The position numbers were made by a program, and so were the translations under genes. The notes below the pieces were generated by a model. The model did not search any database and had not been told where the DNA came from. It saw nothing but the letters and a program-made list of their open reading frames with translations. A stretch of 64,000 bases of DNA from Chryseobacterium luteum (GTDB lineage: Bacteria > Bacteroidota > Bacteroidia > Flavobacteriales > Weeksellaceae): contig NZ_JPRO01000011.1 in assembly GCF_000737785.1 (NCBI RefSeq), positions 1 through 64,000 of the forward strand. Reading direction: 5' to 3'. Shown piece by piece: positions 33,864-42,383 of the stretch; positions within the stretch are counted from its first letter, which is position 1, and each line of letters begins with the position of its first letter.

Positions 33864-34026
33864 AATCGCAAAGGCGCAAAGTTTTAAACTGTATGGATGT
33901 TTTCAGGCGCAAGAAAATCAAAGATTTTCAGCAAAAGTTCTATAATAAAAAGTGAGAAATTTTATCTCAGATAAAATCTTTGCGCCTTAAAACGTCTTTT
34001 ATAATATAATTTGCGTCTTTGCGATT
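33864..34026. repeat. Structured interspersed repeat with terminal inverted repeats (REP/MITE-like)
   Basis: A left end AATCGCAAAGGCGCAAA (33864-33880) is matched by a right end TTTGCGTCTTTGCGATT (34010-34026), 16 of 17 pairs. Inside are two more hairpins: GAAAATC/GATTTTC with a 3-base loop, and ATTTTATCT/AGATAAAAT with a 1-base loop. A GGCGCAA and a TTGCGCC also pair. From memory, sequences with 'CGCAAAGGCGCAAAG' ends are frequent between genes of Chryseobacterium; a genome search would confirm. Length about 163 bases. Confidence 0.7.
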
Positions 34027-34165
34027 GCCCAACTATATAAAATATAAGTTTAAACAGATTTATAGCTAAAAAATGATTCAACGTTTAAGATTTGATGCTT
34101 AGTTTTTATAATAGTTTTCCTCAGTTGTATTTTCCCGGTCGAAAGGTTGGGGAAATTCTTCTTAT

Positions 34166-34373
34166 GTGGCAAATACAAAGAAAAAGAATGTCTTTTTTGA
34201 GAATAAAAATGATACATTTTCTCAGAACTTTCCAAAAAGAAAAAATATTTTCCTTAATATTGAGCTGAAACAACGCGGTCTTAGCAAAGATGGCAGCTGG
34301 AAGATATCTCCTCACGAAAAATACTTGCTGACTGCAAAAGATTATAATTCTCCTATATTTAAAACTGAAATAA
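34166..34373 (+). pseudogene. Possible C-terminal gene remnant before the esterase
   Basis: A plus-strand frame reads VANTKKKNVFFENKNDTFSQ, then KRKNIFLNIELKQRGLSKDG and SWKISPHEKYLLTAKDYN. This looks like a beta-rich secreted-protein C-terminus. The frame runs on into the esterase gene as far as 34471, which an intact gene would hardly do. I cannot name the family. 33583-33704 and 34027-34165 show nothing else. Confidence 0.3.
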
Positions 34374-35504
34374 ATGCAATATTTACAAAAAATAAGTTCA
34401 CTGTTCATTTTATTTTCATCAATGGTATTTTCCCAATCTTATCAGACTTCAGCAACAGCTTTGGGAGGTAAAGAATTTCCGAAAGTTGACCCTGAAAGGA
34501 AAGTATTATTTCAAGCCTATTTCCCGGATGCAAAATCCGTAATATTAGATGGCGGAGATGGGATGAAAAATGTAAAATCTACGGCTTCAAAAAACAAAGA
34601 TGGCGTTTGGAACATTTCAACTTCACCGATGGAAATTGGCTTTCATTATTATTGGTTTAATGTGGATGGAAAGCGCACAAACGATTCCAATACACAGCTT
34701 TATTTTGGTTATGGCCAGCCGACCAGCGGTATTGAAATCCCTTCAGGCGAAGATTTTTTCATAGAGAAAAAGGTAAAACACGGAAAAATTATTGATGACA
34801 GTTTAAATTCCAAAATTACCTTGGGACAACGGAATTTCAAAATCTATCTTCCTCTGAATTACGGGAATAAAAAACTGCCTGTTCTTTATTTGTATCACGG
34901 AACCGGCGAAGACATTACAGGATGGGAAAAACAAGGCTATATCCGCAATATTCTGGATAATCTTTTTGCGGACAATAAAGCGAAAGAAATGATTGTAGTA
35001 ATGGATTATGGCGTTGCACTGAAGCCTGAAGAAGAAAAAATGCCGGACGACTATCCCCGCACTGTTCTTTCCTCTAAAAATATCGATACGATCCTTATCC
35101 AGGAATTGATCCCTTACATCGAAAAAAAATATAAAACCAACGGCAAAAAAGCAATCGCAGGCCTTTCGCGCGGCAGTTATCAGGCGATGCTCATTGGGGC
35201 CAATCATCCGGAGGTATTTTCAGCCATTGGCTCATTCAGTCCGGTAATCTATGAAGGAACCCAGGCAGAACCCTTTAGAGAGCTTCCTATTAAAAATTTA
35301 TTGAAATCGAAAAATAAACCGTTCTTCTTTATAGGAATCGGGGAAAAAGAAGACCCAAGGTTTTTTGAATTTAATCAAACTATAACCAATTATTTCAACC
35401 AGAATAAATATCCCTTTTTCTCCTACAAATCTTCTGAAACCTACCACGAATGGCTTACCTGGAGAAGATGCCTTTACCAGTTTGCACAACAGATTTTCAA
35501 ATAA
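34374..35504 (+). CDS. Secreted esterase (Fes/XynZ-like alpha/beta hydrolase with N-terminal CBM48-like domain)
   Basis: The product has 376 residues. A signal peptide (MQYLQKISSLFILFSSMVFS) is followed by an E-set/CBM48-like domain (about 30-130: 'VLFQAYFPDAKSVILDGGDG', 'MEIGFHYYWFNVDGKRTNDS') and an esterase-D-type hydrolase (about 150-376). Nucleophile Ser 265 sits in AGLSRGSYQA, and the His in ETYHEW near the end. This two-domain form is typical of feruloyl/acetyl-xylan-type esterases acting on plant polymers and of enterochelin-esterase relatives. It is monocistronic. The substrate is not determined by sequence. Confidence 0.85.
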   Translation: MQYLQKISSLFILFSSMVFSQSYQTSATALGGKEFPKVDPERKVLFQAYFPDAKSVILDGGDGMKNVKSTASKNKDGVWNISTSPMEIGFHYYWFNVDGKRTNDSNTQLYFGYGQPTSGIEIPSGEDFFIEKKVKHGKIIDDSLNSKITLGQRNFKIYLPLNYGNKKLPVLYLYHGTGEDITGWEKQGYIRNILDNLFADNKAKEMIVVMDYGVALKPEEEKMPDDYPRTVLSSKNIDTILIQELIPYIEKKYKTNGKKAIAGLSRGSYQAMLIGANHPEVFSAIGSFSPVIYEGTQAEPFRELPIKNLLKSKNKPFFFIGIGEKEDPRFFEFNQTITNYFNQNKYPFFSYKSSETYHEWLTWRRCLYQFAQQIFK

Positions 35505-35667
35505 TTGATATGATATTTGTCTCATATTAGATTTTTGTTAACTTTCCTGCATCATTCACTTTCCTTTATCAATGTATTCGTGGATTATTAAATTCTGCAA
35601 AATTCAATGTTGATGCAGATAAAATGATCTATATAGAAAGGCTTAAGCGTACTCACAGAAAAAGTCC

Positions 35668-35675
35668 TAACTTTG
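35668..35675 (+). promoter_or_regulatory. -7 promoter box of the first Crp-like gene
   Basis: TAACTTTG, an exact TAnnTTTG match, 47 bases before the ATG at 35722. No clear -33 element. Confidence 0.5.
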
Positions 35676-35721
35676 CCCGATATCATGCTGCCACTTAATC
35701 ATATTTTAGGACAATTAAAAA

Positions 35722-36294
35722 ATGCACCAGCCACTTTTTGAGTACATTGAACGCTATGGCAAAACAGCTCTCTCAAACGAAGAAAAGTTGCTCATACAGG
35801 CTGCAATGGAGCCAATACAAATAAAAAAGAAGGACTATTTTCTCAAAGAGGGCAAAACCTGTGAGCATGCCGCGTTTATTATAAATGGAGCTTTACGCAT
35901 GTTCAGTGTTGATGAGAACGGTATAGAGCATATTCTGCAGTTGTATGTTGAAGACTGGTGGGCAGTAGATATGAACAGCTATATGAAGCATGAGCCGTCT
36001 CATTATTTTATCGAAGCCTGGGAAGATGCTAAACTCCTTGTTCTGCCGATAGAGAAGTTTGATGAAATCCTTGAGATTCCCGCTTTTAAAGCCATGTTCT
36101 GGCATATCAATCAAAATCACCATATTGCGTCTCACAAACGCAGAGATAACGCTTTAAACCTCAGTGCCAAAAAACGGTACGAAAACTATTCACTTTTGTA
36201 TCCTCAGATTGTTCAAAGATTTCCCCTCAGTCATGTCGCCTCTTATCTGGGGATAACGCGGGAAACGTTGAGCAGGCTAAAAAAACACTTTTAA
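35722..36294 (+). CDS. Crp/Fnr-type regulator (cNMP-binding fold)
   Basis: The product has 190 residues. The N-terminal double-stranded beta-helix is clear (KKDYFLKEGKTCEHAAFIIN, HILQLYVEDWWAVDMNS). The C-terminal winged helix has the Flavobacteriia pattern (VASYLGITRETLSRLKKHF). There is no Fe-S cysteine cluster, and the cAMP-binding residues are not obviously conserved, as is usual for this large Bacteroidota subfamily. The next downstream gene on the same strand is the serine hydrolase at 36622, more than 300 bases away. Confidence 0.85.
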   Translation: MHQPLFEYIERYGKTALSNEEKLLIQAAMEPIQIKKKDYFLKEGKTCEHAAFIINGALRMFSVDENGIEHILQLYVEDWWAVDMNSYMKHEPSHYFIEAWEDAKLLVLPIEKFDEILEIPAFKAMFWHINQNHHIASHKRRDNALNLSAKKRYENYSLLYPQIVQRFPLSHVASYLGITRETLSRLKKHF

Positions 36295-36542
36295 GCCACA
36301 CATTGCCAAAGTAAGAGGATCGTTATTTTATTTCTTGTCTGAAAATGCCAGGCTTTTGCCATTAGCACATGAATTAGACTTCAACCTGATCTGTACCCCA
36401 CGGATTGGAGCAACACACTATAATTAGTCTCAGTATTTTTTTTAATGTCAAAGTCCTGTTCTTATTTCTTTAACGAAATGTACTAATAGCAACAGGATAT
36501 ATTTAGTCAAATTGGGCGAATGATAAAATTAACAATCTTTAA

Positions 36543-36606
36543 CTATAAAAATAGTGATAGGCATGAAATTAGTACTCATCTTTGAACATCTATAAAAATA
36601 GTGATA
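36543..36606 (+). repeat. Direct repeat in the promoter region of the serine hydrolase gene
   Basis: CTATAAAAATAGTGATA occurs twice, at 36543-36559 and 36590-36606 (47 bases start to start). A CATCTTTG box (7 of 8 to the -7 consensus) lies between them at about 36579-36586. The rest of 36295-36621 shows nothing else. This may be a duplicated activator site or a promoter duplication. Confidence 0.6.
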
Positions 36607-36621
36607 ACTTAACTCAATATT

Positions 36622-37734
36622 ATGAAAAAAGCATTCATTTTCATTTTTTCTCTTTTATCTCTTGCATTTTATTACGGGCAGCAAGATGAAAAAGGCATCA
36701 GTAAAAATGTGGATCAATTTGTGAACAAACAAATGAAAACCTTGAAGATTCCGGGGATGGCAATTGCAGTTGTTAAAAATGGAAAAATAATCAAGAAAAC
36801 AACTTATGGTTTTGCAAATCTTGACTGGAAAAATAAAGTAACAGAACACACCAATTTCCAAATTGCTTCCTGCACAAAACTTTTAACTTCCACACTTCTT
36901 TTAAAGACAATGTATAACAAAAGGATTGATCTGGAAGATCCCGTTTCAAAATTTATAGCTGATACCCCAGCTGAGTGGAAGGATATTAAAATAAAAAATT
37001 TGATTGCGCATTCCAGTGGAATTGCTGATTATTATGAAAGCGACGTCTATCTGCCAACGGACAAAATTATAGAGGCTGTCAAAAAACTTCCGTTAATATT
37101 CAAAACAGGCTCAAAACAACAATATGGCTTGTCAGATTTTATGGTTTTATCTTATGTTTTTGAAAAGATTTATAACAAACCTTTTATTCAGATTTTGAAG
37201 GATGAGGTTACTGTTCCTTTAAAAATGAATGATGGTGCCTTTGATATGGAATTTAAAGTGAATGGTCAATATTTGCGGACAGATATTATCCCGGAAAAAG
37301 TAACCACTTATTATGAATTAAACGGCAAAATGCAAGCTTATAAATATCTCTATCCACAATATACTTATTCTGCAGGGGCCTATTTTGCATCTATTGACGA
37401 TATGGCGAATTGGGCTGTTGGTTTGGATAAAGAATTGGAATTTCCGCTTTCTTTTTCAGAAAAATATATTTACAAGACAGATAAGATTGAAGGTCAGGAT
37501 GCAGGATTTTCGAAAGTAGGATGGGCTTTGGAAACGGAAGGGAATATTATGTATGCAGGACATAGTGGCGGTCCTGGGTTAGGAGATATCTGGCGGTTTC
37601 CGAAAGAAGGTTATACAATTATTACGTTATCAAATGATGGTGAGCTTTTACCTAGATTTTCCAGAGCAATTGCAGCATTTTATATCAAAGAACTATCTCC
37701 CAAATTGGAAATAGAAAAATTTGAAAGGAATTAA
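36622..37734 (+). CDS. Secreted beta-lactamase-fold serine hydrolase (class C-like)
   Basis: The product has 370 residues with a signal peptide (MKKAFIFIFSLLSLAFYYG). The penicillin-binding fold motifs are SxxK at Ser 83-Lys 86 (IASCTKLLTS), a Y-x-S-like YGLSD in place of YxN, and HSGGPG as the third (KTG-like) motif. These proteins (Pfam Beta-lactamase, PF00144) are usually esterases or D-aminopeptidases rather than true lactamases. A Crp-like regulator gene follows at 37798, within 64 bases, and could regulate it. Confidence 0.85.
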   Translation: MKKAFIFIFSLLSLAFYYGQQDEKGISKNVDQFVNKQMKTLKIPGMAIAVVKNGKIIKKTTYGFANLDWKNKVTEHTNFQIASCTKLLTSTLLLKTMYNKRIDLEDPVSKFIADTPAEWKDIKIKNLIAHSSGIADYYESDVYLPTDKIIEAVKKLPLIFKTGSKQQYGLSDFMVLSYVFEKIYNKPFIQILKDEVTVPLKMNDGAFDMEFKVNGQYLRTDIIPEKVTTYYELNGKMQAYKYLYPQYTYSAGAYFASIDDMANWAVGLDKELEFPLSFSEKYIYKTDKIEGQDAGFSKVGWALETEGNIMYAGHSGGPGLGDIWRFPKEGYTIITLSNDGELLPRFSRAIAAFYIKELSPKLEIEKFERN

Positions 37735-37797
37735 AACTACAGAAATGTCAAACGGTGATTCATTTAAATACTCATCTTAATCAATATCAAAAATTTG

Positions 37798-38376
37798 ATG
37801 ATACAACCATTAATCGAATATTTTAAAAAATACCTTCCTCTGAATTCCGGGGATATTAATTTGCTTACCGAAAGAGTGACATCCAGGAAAATAAAACGGA
37901 GACAAATGATCTTGCAGGAAGGCTTTGTTTGCAAACATTATACGTTTGTTGAGAAAGGGTGCTTTAAAATGTATGGTATCGATGAAAAAGGGACGGAACA
38001 TAATCTGATGTTTGCAGCAGAAAATGATTGGGTTGCTGACCTGGGAAGTTTCTATTCGGGAAAACCAAGCAAACTGTTCATAGAGGCAATTGAACCTTCT
38101 GCCATTCTGCAAATTGAGAAGCAGGACCTGCTTTATCTTTTCGTGAATTCACCAAAGTTTGACAGAAACTTTCGGGTGATCGTGGAGGAAAAGTTCATTG
38201 AGCTTCAAAACCGCCTGTTACAAAATTTCAGTTCAAATGCAGAGCAACGGTACTTGGATTTCCTGGAACAATATGCCGAACTAGCATCGAGGTTACCCAA
38301 TGCTCAGATTGCTTCCTATCTGGGCATCACGCCTGAATTTCTCAGCAAGATCAGAAAAAATAGAGCATTAAAATAG
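37798..38376 (+). CDS. Crp/Fnr-type regulator, second copy
   Basis: The product has 192 residues from the ATG at 37798; the in-frame TTG just before is ignored. It is a paralogue of the regulator at 35722 with the same plan: cNMP-binding fold (ILQEGFVCKHYTFVEKGCFK, HNLMFAAENDWVADLGSF) and HTH (IASYLGITPEFLSKIRKNRA). The presence of two close copies suggests gene duplication within this accessory stretch. It probably governs the ester-cyclase gene 120 bases downstream, which has its own promoter. Confidence 0.85.
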   Translation: MIQPLIEYFKKYLPLNSGDINLLTERVTSRKIKRRQMILQEGFVCKHYTFVEKGCFKMYGIDEKGTEHNLMFAAENDWVADLGSFYSGKPSKLFIEAIEPSAILQIEKQDLLYLFVNSPKFDRNFRVIVEEKFIELQNRLLQNFSSNAEQRYLDFLEQYAELASRLPNAQIASYLGITPEFLSKIRKNRALK

Positions 38377-38422
38377 ATATGTATTCTTAAACTATATTAA
38401 GACTATTTCTTAAGCTTGTTTA

Positions 38423-38454
38423 TTGGCTGGAAAGATAATTGTGAACCATCTTTG
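38423..38454 (+). promoter_or_regulatory. Promoter of the ester cyclase gene
   Basis: TTG at 38423-38425 and CATCTTTG at 38447-38454 are separated by 21 bases, near the usual 19-21 for Bacteroidota -33/-7 elements. The start of the ester cyclase gene follows 42 bases later. Confidence 0.45.
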
Positions 38455-38496
38455 CATTGTAAAACAAATCAATATTACAAACTAAAAAAAACAGAA

Positions 38497-38909
38497 ATGG
38501 AAGCAACAAAACAATTCTTTAATCAATTTTACAATTCATCAATACTGCTGACGAAGATCTGGCACAACAGTTAATAAGCGCGGCAGCGAAGTTCCACGTG
38601 CCTTTCCAGGCTGACCCGTTGCAAGGTCCTAAAGGATATCTGACAATTATCGGAATGATGCGCAGCGGCTTTCCGGATATTCAGTGGAGTATTGAAGAAA
38701 TGATCTCTGAGAATGATAAAGTAGCGGTTAGATTCACAATGAAAGGAACCCATAACGGAACTTTTTTTGGCGTACCCGCAACCGGAAAACAGATTGCAGT
38801 TAGCGCAATGAATTTTTACCGTTTGTCTGACGACCAGATCATAGAAGAAGTAGGACAACCTGACTTGCTTGGTTTACTGACACAAATAGGAGCTGTACCC
38901 GCAATGTAA
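38497..38909 (+). pseudogene. SnoaL-like ester cyclase, frameshifted
   Basis: The ATG at 38497 opens MEATKQFFNQF, the expected N-terminus, but the frame fails within a few codons. The remaining 130 residues (FINTADEDLAQQLISAAAKF, then FQADPLQGPKGYLTIIGMMR, later DDQIIEEVGQPDLLGLLTQI) run in the next frame to 38909. One base is missing at about 38526-38531 (CAATTTTACAATTC, where CAATTTGTACAATTC would restore it). The family (SnoaL-like, PF07366) are small alpha+beta-barrel isomerases and hydrolases. The rest of the protein is well kept, so the lesion is recent or a sequencing error. Confidence 0.75.
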
Positions 38910-38953
38910 TTACAGGCAAAGAATAAGCAATAACTAAATTCAATTTTCATCAT

Positions 38954-38984
38954 AAGCTGAAGTCACGCACTTCAGCTTTTATTG
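38954..38984 (+). terminator. Rho-independent terminator
   Basis: Perfect 10-base arms AAGCTGAAGT and ACTTCAGCTT with a 5-base loop and a T-rich tail. It ends the ester cyclase unit and insulates the fructan locus that begins at 39110. Confidence 0.85.
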
Positions 38985-39109
38985 TTACAGCAAGTGTAAA
39001 ACTGTAAATTATTAAAAATATATACATATAATCAATACAGCAGATTTAATGCAAAATACTATCACTAAAAATTGCCTGTCTGCAACATCTTTATTAATAT
39101 TGTGTTAAT

Positions 39110-41872
39110 ATGTTACCAATAAAATTTTTCGGTTTTCTTAAGGCTTATAGAATGTTATTCCTTCTGTTTTTCCTTGCTTTTTTTTCCTGTAAAAAATCTC
39201 AGAAAACTTCAGACAAAATTACTATCGGATTTTCACAGGGCTTGGGAAATCATCCCTGGAGATTGGCAATGAACCATTCTATGGAGATACAGGCATCGCT
39301 CTATTCCGAAGTAGAGCTCGATGTACAAAAAGCAGAAAGTTCTGTAAACAAGCAGGTTCAGGATATACAGAAAATGATCGATCGCAAGGTGGATGTGATA
39401 ATCATCTCACCCATTGATCCAGAATCCCTGGTTCCTGTGGTGGAAAAAGCGGCTGCCAAAAATATTCCGGTTATTTTGCTCGACAGGAAGATCAATTCAG
39501 AAAAATATACGACCTACATTGGCGCAGATAACGTGGAAATTGGTAAAGAAGCGGCCAATTACATTCTTTCAGATTCCAAAAACTATAAAAAAGTAATCGA
39601 AATAAGGGGTGATGACCAATCTTCCCCAACCATAGAAAGAAGTCTCGGCTTTCAGGAAATCATCAGAAATAATCCCAACACAGATCTGATAAAAACCTTT
39701 AAAGGTCTTCCTGCAGACGCTTTCAGGAAAACGCTGGATTCCTTGGGAGATCAAAGCATTTATGTTTTTGCTTTTAATGATGAGCTTGCTGCCAATGCGT
39801 GGCAGGTTGCACGAAATACAGGTTTGGAAAATCAAATCAAATTTATCGGCGTTGACGGATTGAACACAAAAGATGGCGGAATACAAATGGTTCTTGACGG
39901 AAAACTGAACGCCACTTTATTGTATCCGACTGGCGGAGCAGAAGCCATCGAGACTGCGATTAAAATTTATAACGGTGTTGCCGTTCCCAAACGCATCAAG
40001 CTCAGCACAACAATCATCGACCGGATGAATGCAGAAATTATGCGCAATCAGTTTGATAAAATCATCGAACAGCAAGGCGTTATAGAAAATCAGGTACAGG
40101 CGGTTAAAAAACAGATCGAGCTTTACTCCTCACAAAAAGAATTGTTCCGATGGTCTATTATATTATTGGTGTTGATGTTTTGCCTGGTTGCCTATTCCAT
40201 TTATCTTATTTATGCGATCAAGATCAAAAATAAGCAGCTTACACTTACCAACGAGAGAATTACTATTCAAAGAAACCAGATTGAAACCATTGCCAATGAG
40301 TTGAAAGACAGCAATGAAGCGAGGGTTAATTTTTTCACGGGATTGTCTCACGAATTTAAAACACCCATTACACTTATTCTCAGTTCATTGGAATCTTTGA
40401 TGGATTCTGGAAAAACCAAAGGTACAAAACCATCCTACGAGTTCGAGCTGATTAATAAAAACTCCAACAGATTATTGCGATTGGTGGATAATTTATTAGA
40501 TTTTAGAAAAATAGAAAATCAAACCTTTAATCTAAGAGTTTCCAGGACGAATATTTACGATTTTACGTATGCTATTTTTCGTGATTTTGAAAATGAAGCT
40601 AAGAAAAGAAATATCAAATTCGAAATTCATTCACAGAATAAAAACCTTGAACTTTATATCGACAGAAACCTGATGGATAAAGTTTATTTCAACTTGTTGT
40701 CCAATGCTTTCAAATTTACGCCGGACAATGGAAAGATTGAAATCACGATTCAGGAAAAAGGAAATCAGGCGGTGATCAGCTTCAAAGATAATGGAATCGG
40801 AATCCCCGAAAAAGAGATCAGCAATGTCTTCGAAGCGTATTTCAAAGGTTCCAACAACAGAAAAAACAGTTCAGGAATCGGGCTTCATCTTAGCAGGCAG
40901 TTTATTGAGCTTCATCTTGGGAAGATAGAAGTGAACTCTTTTCAGGGAACGGAGTTTGTTATCAGTCTTTATAAGGGAAACAAGCATTTCAACGAAGACC
41001 AAATGGTTAAAGAACCCAGTCTCGCAGGTGCTGAAAGTCTGGCAAAAGAGGCTTTTTTTACAGGATTGGAAGACGAGACGATTACCCAAAATCAGGAATC
41101 TCAGGGCGAGCGTTATTCACTTCTTTTGGTAGAGGACAATTCAGATTTGTCTTTCTTTTTAAGCAAAAAGCTTCAGAATGAGTTTGAAGTGATGGTTTCT
41201 GACGGTACGGATGCGATTAATAAGGCTTTGATTGAAATTCCGGATATTATCGTTTGCGATGTCAATCTTCCGGACAAAAATGGCTTTGAAATCTGTGAAA
41301 TCCTAAAAAACGACCTTCGTACATCACATATTCCGGTCATTCTCCTGACCGCTCTGGACAATAAAGAATCTTATCTTCAAGGCTTGAAATCCGGCGTTGA
41401 CCTTTATCTCACAAAACCTTTCAGTTACCCGATTCTCATACAGTCGTTGCGTGCATTGCTTTACAACCGAGAAAAACTACGTTATTACTATACGAACAAT
41501 ATCGGCAGAATTGTGGACAGCAAGACGTTCGGAAGCATAGAACAGACGTTTGTGAACAATCTCAATCAACTTATCAAAACCAATATAGACAATGCCGATT
41601 TTTCAGTGGAAAATCTTGCAGACCTGCTTAATATTTCCAGAATCCAGCTTTACAGAAAGATAAAAGCAATGTTTGATGTGAACGTGAGCGATTATATCAA
41701 CAATTTCCGTCTTGAACAGGCCAAATCAATGCTGCAAAATCCTGAACTGACGATTTCCGAGATTGCATACAAAACCGGTTTTTCTTCCCCGAATTATTTC
41801 TCCACTGTTTTTAAAAATAAATTTGGCGTATCCCCGAATGCCTTTAGAAAGTCTGCAGGGAATGAGTTATAA
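39110..41872 (+). CDS. Hybrid two-component sensor/regulator of the fructan locus
   Basis: The product has 920 residues in one chain. An N-terminal signal, probably lipoprotein-like (FLAFFSCKKS), leads into a periplasmic sugar-binding domain of the LacI/ribose-binding type (about 35-320: TIGFSQGLGNHPWRLAMNHS, VIIISPIDPESLVPVVEKAA, FIGVDGLN). A coiled linker and a transmembrane helix near 348-366 follow. Then come HisKA with His 414 (GLSHEFKTPITLIL), the ATPase (NLLSNAFKFTPDNG near 528), a receiver with Asp 717 (IIVCDVNLPDKNG), and an AraC HTH to the end. The layout matches BT1754 of B. thetaiotaomicron, whose periplasmic domain binds fructose. It would turn on the operon starting at 42384. 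The analogy is inference. Confidence 0.92.
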   Translation: MLPIKFFGFLKAYRMLFLLFFLAFFSCKKSQKTSDKITIGFSQGLGNHPWRLAMNHSMEIQASLYSEVELDVQKAESSVNKQVQDIQKMIDRKVDVIIISPIDPESLVPVVEKAAAKNIPVILLDRKINSEKYTTYIGADNVEIGKEAANYILSDSKNYKKVIEIRGDDQSSPTIERSLGFQEIIRNNPNTDLIKTFKGLPADAFRKTLDSLGDQSIYVFAFNDELAANAWQVARNTGLENQIKFIGVDGLNTKDGGIQMVLDGKLNATLLYPTGGAEAIETAIKIYNGVAVPKRIKLSTTIIDRMNAEIMRNQFDKIIEQQGVIENQVQAVKKQIELYSSQKELFRWSIILLVLMFCLVAYSIYLIYAIKIKNKQLTLTNERITIQRNQIETIANELKDSNEARVNFFTGLSHEFKTPITLILSSLESLMDSGKTKGTKPSYEFELINKNSNRLLRLVDNLLDFRKIENQTFNLRVSRTNIYDFTYAIFRDFENEAKKRNIKFEIHSQNKNLELYIDRNLMDKVYFNLLSNAFKFTPDNGKIEITIQEKGNQAVISFKDNGIGIPEKEISNVFEAYFKGSNNRKNSSGIGLHLSRQFIELHLGKIEVNSFQGTEFVISLYKGNKHFNEDQMVKEPSLAGAESLAKEAFFTGLEDETITQNQESQGERYSLLLVEDNSDLSFFLSKKLQNEFEVMVSDGTDAINKALIEIPDIIVCDVNLPDKNGFEICEILKNDLRTSHIPVILLTALDNKESYLQGLKSGVDLYLTKPFSYPILIQSLRALLYNREKLRYYYTNNIGRIVDSKTFGSIEQTFVNNLNQLIKTNIDNADFSVENLADLLNISRIQLYRKIKAMFDVNVSDYINNFRLEQAKSMLQNPELTISEIAYKTGFSSPNYFSTVFKNKFGVSPNAFRKSAGNEL

Positions 41873-41983
41873 AAACATAAAATCAAATGATCATATATTT
41901 GAATGTAACATTGTAATAACAAAAATCAAAGGTTAAATCTATATTTAAAAGCAATTTTCACATCTGATATTTTTACAGTATTC

Positions 41984-42013
41984 AGCAGCAGTAAATCAAA
42001 CTGCTGCTTTTTT
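41984..42013 (+). terminator. Terminator after the hybrid sensor gene
   Basis: Perfect 9-base arms AGCAGCAGT and ACTGCTGCT with a 7-base loop, then a run of six Ts. The remaining 42014-42270 is AT-rich and holds probable binding sites for the sensor, but none can be assigned. Confidence 0.8.
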
Positions 42014-42270
42014 ATTACATTTTCTCAACCACGCCTTTCATCTAAACGAATAAACAGCTTTCTGAATGATTTATAATTTCTAAAAAGGTCCTGACCCAAA
42101 AACCATACACTTTGACCCTTTTTTCGGTTAAAATTTTCATAACATTAATTGTTCTTAAACTATAAAAACGCCAAAACACACGTAACATTTTTATACAACT
42201 ATGTTACATTTTTGAAACTTGAATAAACTTTAATCAAATAATTTTAAATTAAATTATTGATTTTCAGTTG

Positions 42271-42301
42271 ATTGTGTTTAATTAACAAATAATTAACCTT
42301 G
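42271..42301 (+). promoter_or_regulatory. Promoter of the fructan operon
   Basis: ATTG (42271-42274) and TAACCTTG (42294-42301, 7 of 8 to TAnnTTTG) are 19 bases apart, the preferred Bacteroidota spacing. The leader to the ATG at 42384 is about 75 bases and contains a CCTCGG direct repeat. It is probably activated by the hybrid sensor. Confidence 0.55.
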
Positions 42302-42383
42302 CCGAAATATTTAGTTACATAATTAAACCCTCGGATTGCCGCCTCGGGATATATTAGCCACAAACAAATAAATATTTTAACAG

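Noticed and set aside
42300..42350. Riboswitch in the leader of the fructan operon
   Set aside because: The leader is short and shows only a CCTCGG direct repeat; no known riboswitch core was recognised.
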